64,000 nt of DNA from positions 65,633 to 129,632 of the forward strand of contig NZ_KB903245.1 of assembly GCF_000379625.1 (NCBI RefSeq), in the 5' to 3' direction. Made by a program: the position numbers and the translations under genes. Below, piece after piece: positions 19,560 through 30,895 of this stretch (the first letter of the stretch is position 1; each line of letters starts with the position of its first letter). The stretch comes from Actinomycetospora chiangmaiensis DSM 45062. Lineage in GTDB: Bacteria; Actinomycetota; Actinomycetes; Mycobacteriales; Pseudonocardiaceae. The notes below the pieces were generated by a model. The model was given only the letters and a program-made list of their open reading frames with translations, made no database searches and was not told the origin of the DNA.

Positions 19560-20390
19560 CTACAGCCGCGTCGCGCACCGCACGAGGTCGGCCACCGCCC
19601 GGGAGCGGCTGTGCGGCGGCCAGGCGATCATCGTGGTCACCCGGGGGGCGTCGACCACCGGGACGGCCACGACGTCGTCGGCCAGCCCGTGCCGTGCGGA
19701 GTCCGGCAGCACCGCGACGGCCCGGCCGAGCGAGACGAGCTGCCGGAGCTGGGCGGTGTCCCGGACCGCCGGGCCCGGACCGTCCGCGTACCCGCCGTCG
19801 GGACGGGGCCAGCGCGGCAGCGGCACGTCGGCGACATCGGCGAGCCGCAGCTCGCCCCGCGTGGAGAGCGGGTGCCCGGCGGGTAGGAAGAGCGACTGGC
19901 CCTCGGTGGCGAGGTCCTCGCCGTCGAAGCCGGCGGTGGAGTCGAACGGCCGGTGCAGCAGGGCGACGTCGGCGCGCCCGTCGCGGAGCATCCGCTCCTG
20001 CTGCCCCGGACCGCAGAGCTGCACGTCGACCTCGACGGCGCCGGGCTCCGCGGCGTAGGCGTCGAGCAGCTTCGCGAGCAGCTCCTCCGACGCGCCCGCC
20101 TTCGCGACGAGGACCAGTCCCGGCCCCGGATGCGCCGCGCGCCGCGTGCGCCGCTCCGCCGCCTCGACGGCCTCCAGGGCGACCCGGCCCTCGGCGAGCA
20201 GGACGGCACCCGCGGCGGTCAGGGCGACCTCGCGGGTGGTGCGCTCGAGCAGGCGGGCCCCGACGCGGCGCTCGAGCTGCGCGATCGCGCGCGAGAGCGG
20301 CGGCTGGGCGATGCCCAGCCGCTCGGCCGCCCGACCGAAGTGCCGCTCCTCGGCGACCGCGACGAAGTACCGCAGCTCCCGCGTCTCCAC
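19560..20390 (-). CDS. LysR-family transcriptional regulator
   Basis: A 276-residue LysR regulator. The winged helix is at residues 1-60 (LRYFVAVAEERHFGRAAERLG, split here by the turn, then QPPLSRAIAQLE), followed by a periplasmic-binding-like effector domain. Its start faces the SDR gene at 20474, and a perfect dyad lies ten bases before the start codon. LysR regulators usually repress themselves and control the divergent gene, so the SDR is the first candidate target. Its stop is one base from the monooxygenase stop on the other strand, so a role in the arginine operon is possible but less direct. Confidence 0.88.
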   Translation of the reverse strand: METRELRYFVAVAEERHFGRAAERLGIAQPPLSRAIAQLERRVGARLLERTTREVALTAAGAVLLAEGRVALEAVEAAERRTRRAAHPGPGLVLVAKAGASEELLAKLLDAYAAEPGAVEVDVQLCGPGQQERMLRDGRADVALLHRPFDSTAGFDGEDLATEGQSLFLPAGHPLSTRGELRLADVADVPLPRWPRPDGGYADGPGPAVRDTAQLRQLVSLGRAVAVLPDSARHGLADDVVAVPVVDAPRVTTMIAWPPHSRSRAVADLVRCATRL

Positions 20391-20399
20391 CCCGTCATT

Positions 20400-20416
20400 G
20401 ATACCCCTGCGGTATC
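20400..20416. promoter_or_regulatory. Candidate LysR operator (T-N11-A dyad)
   Basis: GATACC-CCTGC-GGTATC is a perfect 6-bp inverted repeat and fits the LysR-box form T-N11-A (ATAC-N7-GTAT). It lies between the divergent LysR (start 20390) and SDR (start 20474) genes, and is AT-rich compared with its surroundings. Confidence 0.72.
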
Positions 20417-20473
20417 GGCGGCGACCGAGGCGGTCTTGGACCCCGGGCGGCCGGCGGGCCGAGGATCGGTGCC

Positions 20474-21187
20474 ATGAGCGAGGAGCAGACGGTCGCCCTG
20501 GTCACCGGGGCGAACAAGGGCATCGGGTACGAGATCGCGGCGGGCCTCGGCGCGCTGGGGATGCGGGTCGGCGTCGGGGCGCGCGACGACGCCCGGCGCG
20601 AGGAGGCCGTCGGGAAGCTGCAGGCCGCCGGCGTGGACGCGTTCGGGGTGCCGCTCGACGTCACCGACGACGCGAGCGTCGCGGCCGCTGCGGCGTCGCT
20701 GGACCGGCTCGACGTGCTGGTCAACAACGCGGGCATCACCGGGAGCGCCGAGCAGCTGCCGACGAAGGTCGAGATCGACACCATCCGCCGCGCCGTGGAG
20801 GTCAACGTCTACGGCGTCGTGCGCGTCACCAACGCGATGCTGCCGCTGCTGCGCGCCTCGGCACATCCGCGGATCGTCAACGTGTCCTCCGGCGTCGGGT
20901 CCCTCACCCGCCAGAGCTCCGGCGGCGAGACCGGGCCGATCTCGGCGGCCTACTCCCCCTCGAAGACGTTCCTCAACGCCGTGACGGTCCAGTACGTCAA
21001 GGAGCTGGCGGACACCCGGATCCTGATCAACCTGGCCTGCCCCGGCTACGTCGCCACGGACCTCAACGGCTTCCGCGGCCACCGCACCCCGCAGCAGGGC
21101 GCGGCGACCCCGATCCGCCTGGCCACCCTTCCCGACGACGGGCCCACCGGCGGCTATTTCGAGGACGCGGGCCCGATCCCGTGGTGA
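20474..21187 (+). CDS. Short-chain dehydrogenase/reductase
   Basis: A 237-residue classical SDR. It has the NADP(H)-binding TGANKGIGYEIA near the start, the NNAG motif (LVNNAGITG), the catalytic serine in VNVSSGVGS and a YSPSK active site (Tyr-x3-Lys). The NKGIG form resembles carbonyl-reductase-like SDRs of plants and actinomycetes. The substrate is unknown. It is divergent from the LysR gene and ends 13 bases before a strong hairpin. Confidence 0.87.
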   Translation: MSEEQTVALVTGANKGIGYEIAAGLGALGMRVGVGARDDARREEAVGKLQAAGVDAFGVPLDVTDDASVAAAAASLDRLDVLVNNAGITGSAEQLPTKVEIDTIRRAVEVNVYGVVRVTNAMLPLLRASAHPRIVNVSSGVGSLTRQSSGGETGPISAAYSPSKTFLNAVTVQYVKELADTRILINLACPGYVATDLNGFRGHRTPQQGAATPIRLATLPDDGPTGGYFEDAGPIPW

Positions 21188-21200
21188 CCACGCCCGTGAA

Positions 21201-21247
21201 AGCGGAGCGTCGTCGCTGTCACTGGTCGACAGCAACGACGCTCCGCT
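21201..21247. terminator. Bidirectional hairpin between SDR gene and leuD
   Basis: The 20-bp arms AGCGGAGCGTCGTCGCTGTC (21201-21220) and its complement at 21228-21247 pair with one mismatch around a seven-base loop. It sits between convergent stops and most likely ends both transcripts. No T run follows. Confidence 0.75.
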
Positions 21248-21262
21248 GCCACGGGTCGGGTG

Positions 21263-21850
21263 CTAGACCGTCGTCGGCTTGTGCGACGGACGGGCCTGCT
21301 CGTAGGCCGTGATGTCCTCCTCGTGGCGGAGGGTCAGGCCGATGTCGTCGAGGCCCTCGAGCAGCCGCCAGCGGGTGTAGTCGTCGACGGAGAACGGGAC
21401 GACGAGGTCTTCCGCGGTGATCGTCTTCGAGTGCAGGTCGACGGTGAGCTCCAGGCCCGGCCGCGACTCGATCTTCTTCCACAGCAGCTCGACGTCGGAC
21501 TGGTCGACGGTGGCGGCGAGGAGGCCTGCCTTCGACGAGTTGCCCTTGAAGATCTCGCCGAACCGCGACGAGACGACCACCCGGAACCCGTAGTCCATGA
21601 GCGCCCAGACCGCGTGCTCGCGCGACGAGCCGGTGCCGAAGTCGGAGCCCGCGACGAGCACGGACCCGCGGTCGTAGGGCTCCTGGTTGAGCACGAACGA
21701 GGGGTCCGAGCGCCAGGAGGCGAACAGCCCGTCGTCGAACCCGGTGCGTGTGACGCGCTTGAGGAAGACGGCCGGGATGATCTGGTCGGTGTCGACGTTC
21801 GACACCCGCAGCGGGGTGCCGATGCCGGTGTGGGTCGTGAACTTCTCCAT
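21263..21850 (-). CDS. leuD: 3-isopropylmalate dehydratase small subunit
   Basis: LeuD is the swivelling subunit of isopropylmalate isomerase in leucine synthesis. The 195-residue product has the [14 protein letters not shown] opening and the [17 protein letters not shown] substrate-binding loop, both diagnostic. It starts 11 bases after the leuC stop, so the two subunits are coexpressed. The length is normal. Confidence 0.96.
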   Translation of the reverse strand: MEKFTTHTGIGTPLRVSNVDTDQIIPAVFLKRVTRTGFDDGLFASWRSDPSFVLNQEPYDRGSVLVAGSDFGTGSSREHAVWALMDYGFRVVVSSRFGEIFKGNSSKAGLLAATVDQSDVELLWKKIESRPGLELTVDLHSKTITAEDLVVPFSVDDYTRWRLLEGLDDIGLTLRHEEDITAYEQARPSHKPTTV

Positions 21851-21861
21851 GGTCAGCTCCC

Positions 21862-23283
21862 TCAGACCGTCGTCAGCACGGTGGGCGTCAGGTCCTCGGG
21901 GGAGCTGAGCGTCCCCCGCACGGCCGTGGCGGCCGCGACCAGCGGCGACACCAGGTGGGTGCGCCCGCCCCGGCCCTGCCGGCCCTCGAAGTTCCGGTTC
22001 GACGTCGAGGCGCAGCGCTGCCCCGGCGCGAGCTGGTCGGGGTTCATCCCGAGGCACATCGAGCAGCCCGCGTTGCGCCACTCGGCGCCGGCGTCGAGGA
22101 ACACCTGGTCCAGGCCCTCCGCCTCGGCCTGGGCCTTCACGGCCATCGAGCCGGGGACCACGAGCATCTGGACGCCGTCGGCGACCCTGTTGCCCCGCAG
22201 CACGTCCGCCGCCGCGCGGAAGTCCTCGATGCGGGCGTTGGTGCACGAGCCCAGGAAGACGACGTCGACGGCGATGTCGCGCAGCTTCGTGTTGGGCTCG
22301 AGGCCCATGTAGGCGAGCGCCTTGCGGGTGGCCGCCGCGGCGTCGTCGTCCATCGTCGCGGGGTCGGGCACCGACTCGCCGAGGGGAAGGCCCTGGCCCG
22401 GGTTGGTGCCCCAGGTGACGAACGGGGTCAGCGAGTCGGCGTCGATGTGCACGACGGCGTCGAACACGGCGTCGTCGTCGGTGCGCAGTTCGCGCCAGGC
22501 CGCGACCGCGGCGTCCCACTCCGCGCCCTGCGGGGCGTGCGGGCGGCCCTTCAGGTACGCGAAGGTCGTCTCGTCGGGCGCGACCATCCCGGCACGGCCG
22601 CCGGCCTCGATGGACATGTTGCACATCGTCATGCGCGCTTCCATGGACATGTTCCGCACGGCCTCGCCGCGGTACTCGAGCACGTAGCCCGCGCCGCCGC
22701 CGGTCCCGATCTGGGAGATGACCTTGAGGATGACGTCCTTGCTGGTCACCCCCGGGCGCAGCTCGCCGTCGATCTCGATGGCCATGGTCCTGAACGGCTT
22801 CAGCGGCAGCGTCTGGGTCGCCATGACGTGCTCGACCTCGGAGGTGCCGATGCCGAACGCGAGCGCCCCGAACGCGCCGTGGGTGGAGGTGTGGGAGTCG
22901 CCGCAGACGACCGTGGTGCCGGGCTGGGTGAGCCCCAGCTCCGGGCCGATCATGTGCACGATGCCCTGGTTGGCGTCGCCCATCGGGAAGAGCCGGACGC
23001 CGAACTCCTCGACGTTGCGCCGCAGCGTGGCCACCTGGGTCGCGGACACCTCGTCCGCGATCGGCGCGAGGATGTCGAGCGTCGGGACGTTGTGGTCCTC
23101 GGTGGCGATCGTGAGGTCCGGACGGCGGAGCGTGCGGCCGTGCAGGCGGAGCCCGTCGAAGGCCTGCGGGCTGGTCACCTCGTGGACCAGGTGGAGGTCG
23201 ATGTAGAGCAGGTCGGGCTCGTCGCCCTCCCCCTGCCTCACGACGTGCTGGTCCCAGACCTTCTCGGCGAGTGTGCGTCCCAT
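21862..23283 (-). CDS. leuC: 3-isopropylmalate dehydratase large subunit
   Basis: LeuC carries the 4Fe-4S cluster that isomerises 2- to 3-isopropylmalate. The 473-residue product has the cluster cysteines in [11 protein letters not shown] and [14 protein letters not shown], and the [19 protein letters not shown] substrate segment. ATG 23283 begins the conserved [10 protein letters not shown]; the frame is open further upstream but lacks conservation. It is transcribed divergently from an IclR-type regulator with a palindrome between them, the arrangement known for NdgR/LtbR control of leuCD in actinobacteria. Confidence 0.96.
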   Translation of the reverse strand: MGRTLAEKVWDQHVVRQGEGDEPDLLYIDLHLVHEVTSPQAFDGLRLHGRTLRRPDLTIATEDHNVPTLDILAPIADEVSATQVATLRRNVEEFGVRLFPMGDANQGIVHMIGPELGLTQPGTTVVCGDSHTSTHGAFGALAFGIGTSEVEHVMATQTLPLKPFRTMAIEIDGELRPGVTSKDVILKVISQIGTGGGAGYVLEYRGEAVRNMSMEARMTMCNMSIEAGGRAGMVAPDETTFAYLKGRPHAPQGAEWDAAVAAWRELRTDDDAVFDAVVHIDADSLTPFVTWGTNPGQGLPLGESVPDPATMDDDAAAATRKALAYMGLEPNTKLRDIAVDVVFLGSCTNARIEDFRAAADVLRGNRVADGVQMLVVPGSMAVKAQAEAEGLDQVFLDAGAEWRNAGCSMCLGMNPDQLAPGQRCASTSNRNFEGRQGRGGRTHLVSPLVAAATAVRGTLSSPEDLTPTVLTTV

Positions 23284-23306
23284 CCGTCCCTGCCTGCGTG
23301 GTGGTG

Positions 23307-23325
23307 AATCCCAGATCGTGGGATT
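23307..23325. promoter_or_regulatory. Candidate IclR operator between leuC and its regulator
   Basis: AATCCCA-GATCG-TGGGATT is a perfect 7-bp inverted repeat with a 5-bp spacer. It lies in the 55-bp divergent region between leuC and the IclR gene and touches the TAGTGT -10 box of the latter, so binding would block that promoter and could also repress leuCD. Confidence 0.72.
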
Positions 23326-23330
23326 AGTGT
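23325..23330 (+). promoter_or_regulatory. -10 box of the IclR-type regulator, leaderless
   Basis: TAGTGT fits TANNNT and lies eight bases before the GTG at 23339, so the transcript probably begins at the start codon. This also supports the chosen start. Confidence 0.6.
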
Positions 23331-23338
23331 GTCGCTCT

Positions 23339-24019
23339 GTGGGACAGAGTAGCGGAATCGGGGTGCTCGACAAGGCGGTGGGTGTGCTGCGCGCCGCCGC
23401 GGTGGCGCCGTGCGGGCTCTCCGAGCTCGTCGAGCGCACGGGCCTGGCCCGCGCCACCGCGCACCGGCTCGCCGTCGGGCTGGAGGTCCACCGTCTCCTC
23501 GAGCGCGATCCCGACGGCCGGTGGCGTCCCGGCCCCGCGCTCGCGGAGATGGCGCACGGCCACCACGACCCGCTGCTGACCGCCGCCGAGGAGGTCCTGC
23601 CGACGCTGCGCGACCTCACCGGGGAGTCGGTCCAGCTCTACCGGCGCGAGGGCGACTCGCGGGTGTGCGTCGCCGCCGCCGAGCCCGCCTCGGGCCTGCG
23701 CGACACGGTGCCGGTCGGGGTGCGCCTCCCCCTGACGGCGGGCTCGGGCGCGAAGGTGCTGATGGCCTGGTCTGAGGACCCGACGGCGTTCGATCCCGAC
23801 CTGCTGGCCGAGATCCGTCGTCGGGGCTGGGCGCAGAGCGTGGCCGAGCGGGAGAAGGGGGTCGCGAGCGTGTCGGCGCCGGTCCGGGGGCCCGACGGCT
23901 CGGTGGTCGCGGCGGTCTCGGTCTCGGGTCCGGTCGACCGGATCGGGCGGAAACCCGGCTCCCGCTGGGCCAACGACCTGCTCGCCGCCGCCCGGGCGCT
24001 GGAGAAGGCGCTGGCGTGA
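23339..24019 (+). CDS. IclR-family regulator of leuCD (NdgR/LtbR-like)
   Basis: A 226-residue IclR regulator with an N-terminal winged helix ([32 protein letters not shown]) and a C-terminal effector domain ([42 protein letters not shown] split across strands). The [10 protein letters not shown] opening matches NdgR/LtbR proteins that control leucine and other amino acid genes in Streptomyces and Corynebacterium. GTG 23339 is supported by a -10 box eight bases upstream; GTG 23327 is an alternative. The M. tuberculosis counterpart by position is Rv2989. Confidence 0.88.
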   Translation: MGQSSGIGVLDKAVGVLRAAAVAPCGLSELVERTGLARATAHRLAVGLEVHRLLERDPDGRWRPGPALAEMAHGHHDPLLTAAEEVLPTLRDLTGESVQLYRREGDSRVCVAAAEPASGLRDTVPVGVRLPLTAGSGAKVLMAWSEDPTAFDPDLLAEIRRRGWAQSVAEREKGVASVSAPVRGPDGSVVAAVSVSGPVDRIGRKPGSRWANDLLAAARALEKALA

Positions 24020-24038
24020 CCGGTTGCCGACGTCCAGC

Positions 24039-24091
24039 GTCAGCCGTGTGCCACCGCTGACGCTCGATGTCAGCCGTGTGCCACCGCTGAC
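24039..24091. repeat. 23-bp palindromic repeat, two tandem copies
   Basis: Two copies (24039-24061 and 24069-24091), 30 bp apart, of a 23-bp unit that begins GTCAGC and ends GCTGAC, with CGTGTGCCACC between. A degenerate third half-copy follows. A third full copy, in the opposite orientation and with one difference, lies at 35924-35946. The repeats occupy the spacer between the IclR gene and the next SDR gene. Confidence 0.7.
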
Positions 24092-24185
24092 GCTCGACGT
24101 CAGCAGGCCGCCACGTCGGCCCCGGCGTGAGCGGGCCGCCGTCGGGGAATGTCGATCGTGTCCGTTCCCCCGGCGAGGAGGCCTC

Positions 24186-24935
24186 ATGACGGCACTGCAG
24201 GACAAGGTCGCGATCGTGACGGGCGGTGCCTCCGGGATCGGCCGGGCCACGGCGGTGGCCTTCGCTGCGGCGGGCGCCTCCGTGGTGGTGACCGACCTCG
24301 ACGGCGAGGGCGCGGCCGCCGTCGCGAAGGAGCTCGGGCCGACCGCGCGTTCCGCACAGGTCGACGTGACCGACGCCGAGGCCTCCGCAGCCGCCGTCGC
24401 CCTGGCCGAGCAGGAGTTCGGCCGGCTCGACATCCTCTCCTGCAACGCCGGGTTCACCGGTTTCCCCACGCCGACGATGGACGCGTCCGAGGACGAGTTC
24501 GACCGCATCTTCCGTATCAACGTCAAGGGCGTCTGGCTCGGCGTCCGGGCCGCCGTGCCCGCTCTGCGGCGCAGCGGCGGCGGGGCGATCACGATCGTCG
24601 GCTCGATCATGGGTGAGCGCACCCGCCCGGGCTTCGGCGCCTACGCGTCGAGCAAGGCGGCAGTGAACCACCTCGCGCGCACCCTGGCCCTCGAACTGGC
24701 GCCCGACATCCGCGTCAACTGCCTCGCCCCGGTGGCCACCGACACCGCGATGCTCCCCCAGTTCCTCGGGCCGGAGGACCCGGCGGGCGCCCGTGAGCGG
24801 TTCATCGGCAGCATCCCGCTCGGCCGGCTCGGGCAGCCCGAGGACATCGCGAACGCCGCGGTGTACCTCTCGTCCGACGCGGCCGCGTTCCTCACCGGTG
24901 TGGTGCTCCCGATCGACGGCGGGCGCAGCGTCTAG
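24186..24935 (+). CDS. Short-chain dehydrogenase/reductase (glucose dehydrogenase-like)
   Basis: A 249-residue classical SDR with VTGGASGIGRATA at the cofactor site, a divergent CNAG motif (LSCNAGFTG instead of NNAG), the catalytic serine in TIVGSIMG, YASSK as the active site and the C-terminal FLTGVVLPIDGG of 3-oxoacyl-ACP reductase-like SDRs. The substrate is unknown. The ATG at 24186 follows GAGGAGG. It precedes a flavoprotein gene by 32 bases, but that gene appears to have its own promoter. Confidence 0.87.
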   Translation: MTALQDKVAIVTGGASGIGRATAVAFAAAGASVVVTDLDGEGAAAVAKELGPTARSAQVDVTDAEASAAAVALAEQEFGRLDILSCNAGFTGFPTPTMDASEDEFDRIFRINVKGVWLGVRAAVPALRRSGGGAITIVGSIMGERTRPGFGAYASSKAAVNHLARTLALELAPDIRVNCLAPVATDTAMLPQFLGPEDPAGARERFIGSIPLGRLGQPEDIANAAVYLSSDAAAFLTGVVLPIDGGRSV

Positions 24936-24955
24936 AAACCCCTCGCGGAGCTGCC

Positions 24956-24961
24956 TACGGT
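24956..24961 (+). promoter_or_regulatory. -10 box of the flavoprotein gene, leaderless
   Basis: TACGGT (TANNNT) lies six bases before GTG 24968 and favours that start over GTG 24965. Confidence 0.55.
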
Positions 24962-24967
24962 GAGGTG

Positions 24968-25597
24968 GTGAGCGAGCAGATCACCAGTCTCGAGCAGCTC
25001 CGCGAGGTCGTCGGCGAGCCGGTGCGACGCGCGGTCGTCAAGGAGCGCGACCGCCTCGACGACGTCGACCGGGCCTTCATCGCCCGCAGCCCCTTCCAGC
25101 TGATCGCGACCTCCGACGCCCACGGCCGGGTCGACGTCTCCCCCAAGGGCGACCCGGCCGGCTCGGTGCTGGTGCTCGACGACCACACGCTCGCGATCCC
25201 GGACCGTCCTGGGAACCGCCGGGTGGACGGCTTCGCCAACATCGTCGAGAACCCGCACGTCGGGCTGCTGTTCCTGGTGCCACGGCGTCACGACACGCTG
25301 CGCGTCAACGGCACCGCCCGGATCCTGCTCGACCCGCCCTACGCCGAGCGGATGCGCCACCGCGGCCACGTGCCGCAGATCGTCCTCGAGGTCACCGTCG
25401 AGGAGGTCTTCACGCACTGCGCGAAGGCGTTCCTGCGCTCCGACCTGTGGAAGCCCGAGGCATGGCCGGCCGACGACCTGCCGTCGATCGCGCAGATGGC
25501 CGCCCGCACCACCGACGACATGACGGTGGAGCAGATGGAGGCGTTCTACACCGAGGAGCACACCCGCGCGATCATGTACGGGACGACGCCACCCTGA
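24968..25597 (+). CDS. PPOX-class FMN-dependent flavoprotein (MSMEG_1061-like)
   Basis: A 209-residue split-barrel flavoprotein. FQLIATSDAHGRVDVSPKGDPAGSV (shown in part), LAIPDRPGNRRVDGFANIVENP and the VNGTARIL strand match a family typified by MSMEG_1061, which binds FMN or F420. The C-terminal part, with VFTHCAKAFLRSDLW, is characteristic of this group. No substrate is known. It ends 28 bases before the second copy of the dispersed hairpin. Confidence 0.82.
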   Translation: MSEQITSLEQLREVVGEPVRRAVVKERDRLDDVDRAFIARSPFQLIATSDAHGRVDVSPKGDPAGSVLVLDDHTLAIPDRPGNRRVDGFANIVENPHVGLLFLVPRRHDTLRVNGTARILLDPPYAERMRHRGHVPQIVLEVTVEEVFTHCAKAFLRSDLWKPEAWPADDLPSIAQMAARTTDDMTVEQMEAFYTEEHTRAIMYGTTPP

Positions 25598-25625
25598 CCC
25601 GCGCCCGGCCAGGTGCCTCCGGCCC

Positions 25626-25665
25626 GTGAGTACTCATCCGTGCCGGAGCACGGAAAAGTGCACAC
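25626..25665. terminator. Dispersed 40-bp hairpin, copy B (degenerate)
   Basis: The arms GTGAGTACTCATCCGTGC and GCACGGAAAAGTGCACAC differ at four paired positions around a CGGA loop. It is clearly related to copies A (2304) and C (32081), and like them lies between convergent genes, here the flavoprotein and the catalase. Confidence 0.7.
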
Positions 25666-25670
25666 GACCG

Positions 25671-26579
25671 TCAGGTCCTGCGCCGGACCGACTCCGCATA
25701 GACGTGGTAGCGGAAGTGCAGGATCGGGTCGTCGGACATCTCGATCCCGTCGGTGACGCGGGTCGGGTCGTTGACCAGCACGTCGCCGTTCTGCTCGCGC
25801 TCGGTGTCCGGGCCGGTGCACTTGACCAGCCCGAGGTCGACCCACTCGCGGTCCTCGGGCCAGGCGCGGCTCGGGTCGACGGTCTGGTCGCCGTCCTGCG
25901 CGAGCTGGGCGAGCAGGCGGTGGCGCACCGGGAGCTGCTCGAACACGCCGTCCATGAGGTAGTCGTTGTCGGCGGTCTCCCACTGGTCCTGCGGCAGGAA
26001 CGCCATGCCGTCGACGGGCTCGAAGCGGAAGCGGACGTACTGCTCGTCGCCGTCGGCATTGACCAGCTTGTAGGCGTTCATGGAGTTGAACGCGGTCCGA
26101 CCCCAGGCCAGTGGCGGGTCGCCCAACGCGGCGATGGCGTCGAGCGCCTCCTTGATGTGCGGGTGCTCGGCGAGGAACTCCTCGGTGGTGACCGGACCGG
26201 AGTTCTGCGCCTTCATCAGGCCGTGGAACTCCTCGGGCGTCGCCGCCGGGAACACCGGCCAGGTCTGCAGCGCGAGGTCGGTCTCGGAGCCGTCCGGCAG
26301 GTAGAACTTCACCGCCATGCCGCGCGGGTCGTTGACCGCCGCGTCGGAGCACCGGGGGTTGCCGGCGCCGTTGGAGAACCGGACCGTGATGCGGACCGGG
26401 TCGCCCTGCATGTGGGCCGCCCGCGTGAGCTTGCTCGCCTCCGGCGTCGCGGTGAACGTGCCGGTGAGCAGGACCCCCTTGGTGTGGGTGACACGGTGCC
26501 CGGGCACCGACCCCATCACCCCCGACGTCTCGTCGAGCGTGGCCTTCGCGAGGGCGGTGTCGTCGCGGACGGTGGTCAT
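25671..26579 (-). CDS. Catalase-family peroxidase (mini-catalase, SrpA-like)
   Basis: A 302-residue, haem-containing mini-catalase that would use hydrogen peroxide or organic peroxides. H32 in GHRVTHTKG is the distal histidine. RFSNGAGNP and DPRGMAVKFYLPDG are the conserved core, and Y294 in HVYAESVRRR is the proximal haem ligand expected in the DPIL-type ending of this family. It lacks the C-terminal helices of full catalases, as is normal for mini-catalases. ATG 26579 was chosen for the GGGGG ahead of it; the frame extends 22 codons further. No signal peptide is seen. Confidence 0.87.
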   Translation of the reverse strand: MTTVRDDTALAKATLDETSGVMGSVPGHRVTHTKGVLLTGTFTATPEASKLTRAAHMQGDPVRITVRFSNGAGNPRCSDAAVNDPRGMAVKFYLPDGSETDLALQTWPVFPAATPEEFHGLMKAQNSGPVTTEEFLAEHPHIKEALDAIAALGDPPLAWGRTAFNSMNAYKLVNADGDEQYVRFRFEPVDGMAFLPQDQWETADNDYLMDGVFEQLPVRHRLLAQLAQDGDQTVDPSRAWPEDREWVDLGLVKCTGPDTEREQNGDVLVNDPTRVTDGIEMSDDPILHFRYHVYAESVRRRT

Positions 26580-26728
26580 CGGTCCCCCGAGGTGTTCGGT
26601 TGTGTCCAATCGGATTCGTCGACGGTAACGTGTGTCAGCGGTCACGTCGACCCCTCGCGCCGGATCCCGCCGTCGTCCGTCCGACGTCGTCCTGTCGCTC
26701 CCGGCCCGACCGGGGCAGGATCACCGGG

Positions 26729-27304
26729 GTGACCGCCGCCGGACCTGCCGTCGACGCGCTGACGGCCCGGTTCGTCGCCGCCCTGGGCCGACGCGGGGCG
26801 ATGGCGGAGCTCATGGCCGTGGCGAGCCTCGGCGGCGCCGTGCCGCTCGTCGACCCGGTGCCGGACCTCCCCGTGCTCGCCCACCTCGACGACGCGGCCG
26901 CCCGGGTCGCCGACGAGGTCGACGGCCAGCTCGCCGAGGCGGTCGGCCTGCTCGCCCGCCGGGCCCCATGGACCCGGACCGCCTCGTACGTATCCGACGA
27001 CGCCCTGTTCGCCGGGTACGCGCACGCGCCGCTCCGCACCGACGACGACGTCGTGCTCGGGCTCGTCCTCCTCGGCCCCGGCGTGCACTACCGCGCCCAC
27101 CACCACCCTGCCGAGGAGTACTACCTGCCGCTCGGCGCGATCCGGTGGGACCACGGCGAGGGGTGGGTCGACGAGCCGGCGGGCGAGCTGATCCACCACG
27201 CGCCCTGGCAGCCGCACGCGATGCGCACCGGCGACCGGGCGGTCCTGCTCGCGTACCTGTGGTTCGACGAGATCGACACACCGTCGGTCTTCGTGGAGCC
27301 GTGA
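26729..27304 (+). CDS. Cupin protein resembling DMSP lyase (DddQ/DddL family)
   Basis: A 191-residue protein with a helical N-terminal half and a C-terminal single-domain cupin. The cupin motif is H124-x-H126-x3-E130 in YRAHHHPAEEYY, with tyrosines on both sides (Y121, Y131, Y132) and a later H163 in PWQPHAMRTG. This pattern, with GLVLLGPGVHY before it, matches the family of dimethylsulfoniopropionate lyases. Most known members are marine proteobacterial; actinobacterial ones are mostly uncharacterised, so activity on DMSP is only a suggestion. The start is GTG 26729. The gene stands alone and converges on a tRNA gene. Confidence 0.72.
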   Translation: MTAAGPAVDALTARFVAALGRRGAMAELMAVASLGGAVPLVDPVPDLPVLAHLDDAAARVADEVDGQLAEAVGLLARRAPWTRTASYVSDDALFAGYAHAPLRTDDDVVLGLVLLGPGVHYRAHHHPAEEYYLPLGAIRWDHGEGWVDEPAGELIHHAPWQPHAMRTGDRAVLLAYLWFDEIDTPSVFVEP

Positions 27305-27339
27305 GCCCTCCCGCTGCCGTCGGGAAGACCCCGGGAACG

Positions 27340-27377
27340 ACGGAACGCCCCGACCCGCAGGGGTCGAGGCGCTCCGT
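27340..27377 (-). terminator. Terminator after tRNA-Glu
   Basis: The 17-bp arms at 27340-27356 and 27361-27377 pair with two mismatches around a four-base loop. On the minus strand the hairpin begins four bases after the tRNA-Glu 3' end and is followed by a short T-containing stretch. It also lies beyond the cupin stop, so it can serve both directions. Confidence 0.72.
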
Positions 27378-27381
27378 GATG

Positions 27382-27454
27382 TAGCCCCGAGGGGATTCGA
27401 ACCCCCGCTACCGCCTTGAGAGGGCGGCGTCCTAGGCCGCTAGACGACGGGGCC
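27382..27454 (-). tRNA. tRNA-Glu (CTC anticodon)
   Basis: A 73-base cloverleaf on the minus strand. The acceptor stem GGCCCCG pairs with CGGGGCT (one G-U pair); the D arm holds CTAGCGGCCTAG. The anticodon loop carries CTC inside the stem CCGCC/GGCGG, and the T arm reads GGGTTCGAATCCC with the usual TTCGAAT. No CCA is encoded. Confidence 0.93.
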
Positions 27455-27507
27455 CTAGGAGGAACAGCGGCTGGAACTCTACAAGATCGCCCGGTCGCTG
27501 CCCGCAG

Positions 27508-27579
27508 CTGGGGTACCAGGACTCGAACCTAGAACAACTGAACCAGAATCAGCCGTGTTGCCAATTACACCATACCCCA
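27508..27579 (-). tRNA. tRNA-Gln (CTG anticodon)
   Basis: A 72-base cloverleaf on the minus strand. The acceptor stem TGGGGTA pairs with TACCCCA, and the discriminator base is G. The D arm is GGTGTAATTGGCAACAC, the anticodon arm CTGATTCTGGTTCAG carries CTG, and the T arm contains GGTTCGAGTCC. It is 53 bases upstream of tRNA-Glu in the same direction, probably one transcript. Confidence 0.93.
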
Positions 27580-27722
27580 TGGCTGTCACCCACCGTGACC
27601 AGCAGGCCCCGGCGCCGACGCGGACAACTGTACCGAACGCCCGAGACCGGGTTCGAGCACCCCCCACCCGTCGCACCCTTCCCGCAGGTCACGCACCCGT
27701 CCGGGCGTGCGGGCACGCTGAG

Positions 27723-27728
27723 TACGCT
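27723..27728 (+). promoter_or_regulatory. -10 box of ileS, leaderless
   Basis: TACGCT (TANNNT) lies six bases before the ileS GTG. No T-box leader (AAGGTGG-like) was found in 27580-27734, so ileS appears not to be under T-box control here. Confidence 0.55.
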
Positions 27729-27734
27729 GGACCG

Positions 27735-30851
<3,117 letters not shown>

Positions 30852-30857
<6 letters not shown>

Positions 30858-30895
30858 GCACTAAGTGGGCCTATAGCCCCACTTAGTGCTTACCT
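30852..30895 (+). terminator. Hairpin between ileS and VOC gene
   Basis: The 18-bp arms AGGTGAGCACTAAGTGGG (30852-30869) and its complement (30878-30895) have one mismatch around CCTATAGC. It overlaps the ileS stop and covers the only start codon (GTG 30886) of the following VOC gene, so it may end ileS transcription or control translation of the next gene. Confidence 0.65.

Noticed and set aside
27580..27734. Possible T-box riboswitch ahead of ileS, as in several actinobacteria
   Set aside because: No specifier-loop or AAGGTGG-like antiterminator sequence is seen, and a -10 box lies directly before the start codon.
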